Shown: positions 57,422-64,000 of the stretch, piece by piece
How the letters are laid out: each line of letters starts with the position of its first letter
Position numbering within the stretch: the stretch's first letter is position 1
Assembly (NCBI RefSeq): GCF_019578655.1
Contig: NC_063260.1
Span: 29,164,888 to 29,228,887 of the forward strand
Direction: 5' to 3'
Source of the DNA: Ricinus communis
Taxonomy: Eukaryota; Streptophyta; Magnoliopsida; Malpighiales; Euphorbiaceae
DNA length: 64,000 nt
Position numbers and translations under genes: made by a program
The notes under the pieces: generated by a model
The model's database searches: none
The model's input: only the letters and a program-made list of their open reading frames with translations
What the model was told of the DNA's origin: nothing

Positions 57422-59722
57422 GCGATAAAGGAAAAAGGGCACAACCCAGATGAGAAATGAATCAGATAGTGTGGAAACAATGAGACCCAAAAGAAAAATG
57501 ATTCTAAGGAAGAAAAAAGTAATGGAGAAGCCGTGAGGTAAAAGAAAAAGTGAGTACGAACGAGAAAGAAAAGGAAGAGAACTATAAATGAACAAGTATA
57601 AATAGCAAAAACCCAAAATGAGAAAAGAAAGAAAAAAAAAATGCCCGGTATGTGGAAAGAGAACATTGAACACAGCCCACCAATCACACAGAGAAACCAA
57701 AAAGAAGAGAAAATAAAGAAAGAAGGCGTATGTGAAACGTTAAAGAAAAACAAACTATGTAAGAAGTGACAGGGACAGAAGTATGACTAGATTTTATTTT
57801 ATTTTTTTGAGAAGGGTCTACATGATCAAATCAGCAAAGACCAGGAAGAAGACTATTTCTTGGTATTTCTCCAGTATTGAATGTTGTATTTTTTTTTGCT
57901 TAGACCATAAGATTCGTTATATATTTGTATGAACTATAATCTATTGATAATGGGTTTTGTAATAGACAATAGATTTTTGATGATAATACTACTCAAATGT
58001 AGTAGCCTTATTTCATGAGGATATGATGAGAAAAACTGCCTTTTTTTTCAATTCTTTTCGGGTCTTAGGCAATCTAATGTAAATGAGTAAATCAGTTTAT
58101 TCCTTTTCAAAAAAAAATTCTTTTTCTGAGTTCTTGACTTTCTAAAAGTCTAATTTATCCATTTATGTAATTTTCACTTTCTGGGCTGACCGAGTAATGT
58201 CCCATTTCTTAAGCTCAAACAAAAGCTATTAAGAAAGAAAAAGGTTCAAACAAAAGAACTAATAACATTTTTACGAGAGGGTAGGGTTAGAAGGTGATTT
58301 TTGGTCGGTAAAGAATGTATTCATGCATCATAATAATGAGAAGTTCTCCGAGAGTACTTTATCTTTAATCACATTCAAATATAACTTTGAGAAAAAGTTG
58401 GGAATAATTAGAAACTTATGAGATTTATTAGTTAATAATGGACTAACTTTAATAGCTTTTTTGAATTTCTGACGGTTTCTAAAGTATTGTACTCAATTAT
58501 TGAATAAGTAAAGGAATCATTTACACTCTAAATATAAAGATTTATTTATAAAAGATTACTATGAACTGTTAAAATTAGTAGAATACAATACGATTAATGT
58601 CACAATAGAAACACACTTACTTTTAAAGATCTTAGGCATAATTCTTACCATTGAGGTAAAGGATTGTTTGCTCAAATAAATGAATGAAGAACGTATAATT
58701 ATTAATATTAAAAAAAAAGTGATATATCTCAAATTATTTAATATAAAGTTTGGAATATATATTACTTGTCTATTTATTATAATAAATAGGTTTTATATTC
58801 ATAATAAAAGAATAAGAAAAATAGTAGTAGTAGTGAGTTATAATGACAAAAGAGAAACTCCTTTAAATAATATGTCAAACTTGTAGTTATTAATTCCAAA
58901 AGAAATGATACTTTCTTTTGTCTAGAAGGTTTATTGACAAGAGAAAGACTGAAATTGAGGAGAGGATGAGGTTTCCAATGCCAAAGTTTATGACAGATAA
59001 GGTTTTTGGGGCAATGCCCAAACTGCCAACTACACACATTCTTTATTCAATCTTGATGACTCTTCAGTCAATTGTTCATACTTCCACACAAACATCCCCT
59101 TCTAGACCCTCATTTTTATTGCTTTTTGTTCACTTCAATACTTTAGGGTTTTTTTTTGAATCATTGTAAGCTGTGTGTAATCTCTTTGTTTGAAAGAATT
59201 CCCCATTATTATTAAAAAGAAAAGTACTAAACTAAATGAGAAATGTTGATGTGAAATTTCATAATTTGAAGACCTAAAATGTTCTCAAATATTCATATCA
59301 ACAATCTAAAGTATTTGAAACAATTTTAAAAGACTATGCACACTTTTCATCATTTGGTTATTAACCCACGAATTAAAAATTAAATAAACTAAATTTAAGA
59401 AATGGCCCATCTGTGAAGATTTTAAATTTGGTTGTATATGGAAAATAAGTAACTAAAATGAAGTTTCTTATTGTCAAAGGTTGTTTTTCTTCTTAATAAA
59501 AAGAAAAATGTAATTCTTTTCCTATATTATGGTGAAGCAAACTTGCTTTACTTTTCACATTTGTAGAAGGAACTGAAGAAATATAAAATAATTGAGTCCT
59601 GTAAATGTCAAGAGTAGGGAACATGGAAAACCAGAACTAGCCAACTAAGATATTTTAATTTTTAAAGTTGGATAAAGGCCAACTTGATTTATATATGTTT
59701 TCTTCTTTAAATTAAATGTGTT

Positions 59723-59729
<7 letters not shown>

Positions 59730-59805
<76 letters not shown>
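59730..59805. repeat. (AT)n microsatellite
   Basis: About 76 bp of uninterrupted AT dinucleotide, the longest simple repeat in the window. The run of Ile-Tyr codons read from it on the minus strand is an artefact. Confidence 0.97.
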
Positions 59806-59807
<2 letters not shown>

Positions 59808-61291
59808 AGGAAAAGTATTTTAGGTAGGCATAAATTTGGTCATTTTGTAACATTTTCAGTGGACAGGACTCCACAGTTTGACTCTCTATTTTGTGTTCTA
59901 TATTTTTCAATCTTTCTTCTATTGTTGGATTATTTTTGTAGGATCACCTGAGTATTATTCTCTAATACTAATAAAACAATCTGAAAAATCGATTTTCATA
60001 CTTACAATTTCAGATCTTTACAATCTAACTCTCAGATAAATTAATTTCATAATATTGTCATGCGATTGTATTTTAAAAAAAAAATAATCAACTATGACTG
60101 TTTATTTAGAATTCCATGAACAATTACCCATGCCTATATAGACTAATGTTGAGGCAGTGACTTCATTAATAGCTTAAGAATTTCTCATTTTAATTGGGTT
60201 AAAAAATTAACAGAATCCCATAATTGCTAACAGAAGTAAACTTCTGCTACTGTTCACTTTGTCCAGAAAACCCCCGGAATAAGGGCTTAGTTGACCCAAG
60301 ATATTAGTTAAATGGGCTAAGTTGTAATACATTTTTATTTGAGAGCTACGCTTTGAAAACTAATACTTGCATTAATTTTTAATTTATTATTGATTATAAA
60401 AAAATGAAATGGTTTTGGATAAAATCTAATTTACCGTATAGAATTATTTACTTTCTACTACAAGTAATATATGTAGCAAATTTTATTATAATATGTTGCT
60501 TCACATTAATTAATATCTAAAAATATTATTAATAAAATTTGGTGTGAACATTACCAATACTAAAGCAATATATTTCATTTGAAATTTAATTAAAGTGGTA
60601 AAAATATTTACTCTTAAAATATAAAAATATTGAGTTTAAACTCTTACCTATATATTAGGTGAATTTTTATCTTTATAACAGATATAAAAGAATTACCGCT
60701 TCTATTACGTGTCTAGGACCATTAGACCTCCCACAAATAAATAAAAAATTATTATTAAAAATTCACCAATATAAATGTAGTATATCATTAAAAATAATAC
60801 AATATTATAATGTTAAATGGTAATCATAATTTTCCTAAAAAGGATTAAAAATATTTAGACATTTTTCAGCATTAGATTAAATTATTTCGTTTTTAATGAT
60901 ACTTAATATAATTAAATATTAATTTGATTCGTGTGGAGTAAAAAATTGGTGAAACCTTGTTCAATAGCACCAAAGTAAATGTCTGACCAAAATTTTTGAT
61001 AAACTCAAAATTCTAACACTCACATTTCAAATAATTTTATGATAGTATCAGGATATCAATTCAAATTTGTTGGTCCTAATGCTATTCTTCCTTAGGAAAT
61101 AATTATTCTAGAAAATAATAGGCACATGTAATACATATTCTATCATGATGCATTTTTTTCAAAAAAAAATTTTTTGATGGTAAATGATATTTATACTCAA
61201 TACTATTTTAATACGTAGATTAACTAAAATTATATACAAATTTAAATAAAATTAAAACTTTAAATTACTTCAATCAATTATTCTCTCTCGC

Positions 61292-61312
61292 TATATATAT
61301 ATATATATATAT
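61292..61312. repeat. (AT)n microsatellite
   Basis: About 21 bp of AT dinucleotide upstream of the ACBP3-like gene. Confidence 0.9.
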
Positions 61313-61404
61313 AATTAATTTTTAAAATTTAAATTTTTTAAATATTTAAATGATTAAAATATTGCAACTTTTTTTCTTTACATCTCTATATCTACTTGCT
61401 CATT

Positions 61405-61410
61405 TATAAA
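61405..61410 (+). promoter_or_regulatory. TATA box of the ACBP3-like gene
   Basis: TATAAA 58 bp before the ATG at 61468. Confidence 0.55.
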
Positions 61411-61467
61411 CAGCTTCATTTTCTTTTCTTTTGTTTCTTGATTCTTGAAACAAAGAAAAGAAAAGGA

Positions 61468-62028
61468 ATGGAGTTGCTTCAGGAACTCTTCGTCACAGTT
61501 ATTGTTGCTGTTTTGTTTTCTTTTCTTACAGCTAAACTTGTTTCTTTAGGTGGTGCAGGTGATGCTGATTCTAATCAGAATTCTCAGTTATTAAAGAGTC
61601 AAAATACTGATCAGGAAAATACAAATGAAACTATCATGGAGGACTTGTCGTATCGTGATCGTGAAAGATTGGAAGTTAAGGGGTTTGAAAGTGAAAAGAA
61701 AGTGGAATTCGTTCAAGATGTTTCCCGGAAGGTGGATCAATTATGTGGAGAATCAAAACCAGTTAACGTTGATGAAGTAATTGAGACTGAATGCAGTGAA
61801 TTGCCTCAAGATTCAATCCAAGAAGGTCCAAAAGAAGAGAATAATTTGGCTAAAGAAAACAGCGAAATTGAACCGATTAGAACGGGACAATCTTATGCTC
61901 AAAGCCAAAATGATGCTGCAGGAGAAGAATCAGAGGATATTAGAGTAGATTGTAAATCTAATAAAGAAAAAGACGAAGAGAGAAAAGAGAAGAAAATAGA
62001 AATCATTGGATTTATTTTTTACACATAA
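61468..62028 (+). CDS. ACBP3-like membrane-anchored protein, ACB domain not seen (first exon or truncated gene)
   Basis: The ORF gives 186 aa. It starts MELLQELFVTVIVAVLFSFL followed by TAKLVSLGGAG, a hydrophobic segment (residues 5-27) that acts as a signal or anchor. This start closely resembles plant acyl-CoA-binding protein 3, whose own start is similar (MEVFLEMLL, then a LLFSFL-x-AKLVS segment). Residues 35-175 are acidic, Glu/Asp/Asn/Lys-rich and probably disordered, as in the linker of ACBP3. The ORF ends at TAA without reaching an acyl-CoA-binding domain. The 2 kb that follow show no ACB motif (no YGLYKQAT-like stretch). Either this is exon 1 with a splice donor near its end (a weak GTAAAT lies near 61953) and the domain beyond the window, or the gene has lost its ACB domain. 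The ATG at 61468 is chosen; in-frame codons further upstream lack an ATG. Confidence 0.6.
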   Translation: MELLQELFVTVIVAVLFSFLTAKLVSLGGAGDADSNQNSQLLKSQNTDQENTNETIMEDLSYRDRERLEVKGFESEKKVEFVQDVSRKVDQLCGESKPVNVDEVIETECSELPQDSIQEGPKEENNLAKENSEIEPIRTGQSYAQSQNDAAGEESEDIRVDCKSNKEKDEERKEKKIEIIGFIFYT

Positions 62029-64000
62029 AAATTCAGATATTTTTACTAATTTATTAGTTAATAAATTATATTTCTAATTAAATATTTACTATAATCTTAA
62101 AAATAGTATATTAATTATATTAACTAATAAATAATTTTTAATCAAATAAGATATTAATTGTTTATAAGAAATAGCATATTAATTATATTTTGATATTTTT
62201 AATTAAGTAATAATTTTAATTTTAAAAATAATATATTGATATTATATTTAAGATATTATATTAATAATATTAATTTCTATTAATTTAAAAAATAATAATA
62301 TCAATTATATTGATAATTCTAAATTTATCTAATAATAAAGTTAATTAATAAACAGTTTCAAAATTATTTTTATATTTTTGCACCAATAAATTTTTAAAAG
62401 AATTAAAAATATTAAAAAAAATTATTATTATTTTTAAACATTATAAATCAATATTAAATATTAATTTTTTATTAAATTATATTTTATAATTAAAATAATA
62501 ATAACAACTGTAAAATATATAAATATTTAAATTCAAATCAAATAAAAGAATGGATGATCTATCAATTGAATCCGAGTAGGCAATGAGTAACACGACTTGT
62601 TTCACGTCTTTTCCTTTCCTAATTTAATCTCAAACACAAAACATTTCGTTACATAAGAGACAAAAACATGAAATGGTAAAATGTTTTGATGTTGAAGGTG
62701 GACTTTGAGGAGAAGGCAGGAGGATTGACATGACTGCCTTTTTCAACCATTGAAGAGACATTACCCAATTGAAGCTTTAATTTCTCATTCATATTCACCC
62801 GACATCAATTTTGTTTTGAAGAAGACAAGAAAAATGTTGTTATGATATGATTTTTAGTTATATTATATATCCAGGGATTTTAAAATTTTAATGTTATGAA
62901 TTTTAGAATTCTCACTGTTTAGATTAAAATATAAAATATAATATTTTTTTTTATTTAAGGTTATGGATAATTCTGAATTAATGTAAACTTTTTAAGCGTA
63001 ATATTGATATGAAAAATATTAAAATAATTTATTATTTTTTTAAAATGTTAGATTTTAAATTTTTTAACTCTTTTAGGTGAGAAATAATAATTTTGAAAAA
63101 ATAATAAATATTGAAAAGGTGATTGATATTTTTAAAATATATTTAATTACAAAATAATAAAATCGCTTTGATTTATATCATTCTGCAAATCAAAGTGATG
63201 CATTGAGGTGTTTTATTATTTTAATATATATTTTTATCTCATTTAAATTTAATTGTCTATTTTCAAGTAATATTAGTTAAAAAAAATACTAGAAACTGAG
63301 TTTAATTGGACATGTTAATATCAATGCTCAAGATTAAGACACATAAACTGCTATTTATTGTGTTAGGCTAATTTTACTATTTATCTAAGAGACATTTTAA
63401 TCATTTTGTATTATTATTATTATTATTTATATTAAGAGTATTTATGTGATAGTATTTGGTGGAGATAGATACTTATAGTTTTATCTACTAGATAAACTAA
63501 TATTGGGTATACTTATTTTTAAAAAGTTTATTTAGAGGAGGACTCTACTCTACATATATTTATATAAATTTCTTCTAAAGGGAGGAGGAAAGGTATCTCC
63601 TATCTACTCTCTGTATTTGTTTACCATTATTTTCTTTACAGTTATTCTATAAACATTTTAGTTTAGTATTCGTTACTTTTTTTAAGTTCTAAGGAGCTTT
63701 TTAATAAGTGGAGGGTAAGGACCAATCATCTTTCTATTTGAAAAAATTATGAATCTAGAGGGAACTTTTACTTTATTATTTTATGTCTTTCTATTTAACA
63801 TTATAATCATTGGGTTAGACTAGTTTTCGTAAGTCTTTAATTTAATTTTTACTCTTATATGAACCTTGTTATTTATTGATTTGATAAATGATTTCTTTAC
63901 CTTCATATTTTTATTAGTTTCAGTTATTATTATTAGTTGATTATCATATTAATTTAATAATTATTATTATTATAAAAATATTTAAATTGAATGTATTAGA
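62029..64000. other. AT-rich tail of the window
   Basis: No coding stretch recognised on either strand. It is either 3' flank or a long intron of the ACBP3-like gene. The first 500 bp repeat short words such as ttaattatatt and aataata, largely a composition effect. Confidence 0.6.

Larger units (their letters stand above)
57422..61404. other. Intergenic region, divergent kinase and ACBP3-like genes
   Basis: The two genes point away from each other, so this 4 kb holds both promoters. No exon series or intact transposon recognised. It contains a long (AT)n tract at 59730-59805 and a short one at 61292-61312. Confidence 0.65.

Noticed and set aside
57395..57753. Two Phe/Leu/Ser-rich minus-strand ORFs upstream of the kinase
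   Set aside because: They are translations of the pyrimidine-rich promoter strand and overlap each other in different frames.
59722..59910. Minus-strand ORF ending in an Ile-Tyr repeat
   Set aside because: It is a reading of the (AT)n microsatellite, not a gene.
61396..61467. Upstream extension of the ACBP3-like ORF
   Set aside because: It begins with TTG, not ATG, and overlaps the TATA box; the ACBP3-like start is the ATG at 61468.

Overview
The window is nuclear DNA from a flowering plant. It is AT-rich, has large multi-exon genes with GT-AG introns, AT microsatellites, a Ty1-copia retrotransposon and a chloroplast beta-amylase. The protein sequences look like a rosid eudicot, possibly Malpighiales; that last step is an impression from remembered homologues, not a search result.

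Layout. (1) 39-33959, + strand: the 3' four-fifths or so of a giant VPS13-family lipid-transfer protein gene. I could join 44 exons into one open frame of 3461 codons with no break; the 5' end lies outside the window. Its introns hold microsatellites, a 32-bp tandem repeat, an old miniature LTR-like array (about 20.95-21.5 kb) and a complete but coding-dead Ty1-copia element in antisense (24655-29564) with matching 207-bp LTRs and a 5-bp target duplication. (2) 34.1-36.95 kb: very AT-rich spacer with a local head-to-tail repeat array. (3) 36957-40970, +: EndoU-type endoribonuclease, 8 exons, 434 aa, catalytic His/His/Lys present. (4) 45881-49475, +: plastid beta-amylase BAM3, 4 exons, 547 aa. 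(5) 50449-50618: a candidate MITE with 48-bp terminal inverted repeats. (6) 52307-52562, -: a two-exon gene for a 58-residue membrane-anchored protein. (7) 54443-57310, -: receptor-like cytoplasmic kinase of subfamily VII (PBL19/PBL20/PCRK type). (8) 61468-62028, +: a membrane-anchored ORF resembling the N-terminal half of an ACBP3-type acyl-CoA-binding protein, with no ACB domain visible before the window ends.

The genes do not form an operon or a functional cluster. The order VPS13 - EndoU - BAM3 (probably also the small gene) matches, from memory, the Arabidopsis neighbours At4g17140 - At4g17100 - At4g17090 - At4g17085, so this looks like a conserved syntenic block. I found no CRISPR, no convincing tRNA or rRNA gene, and no new multi-gene system. 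The most unusual items are the mobile elements in the VPS13 introns, the intergenic AT-rich array, the MITE, the apparently domain-less ACBP3-like gene and the tiny two-exon gene.
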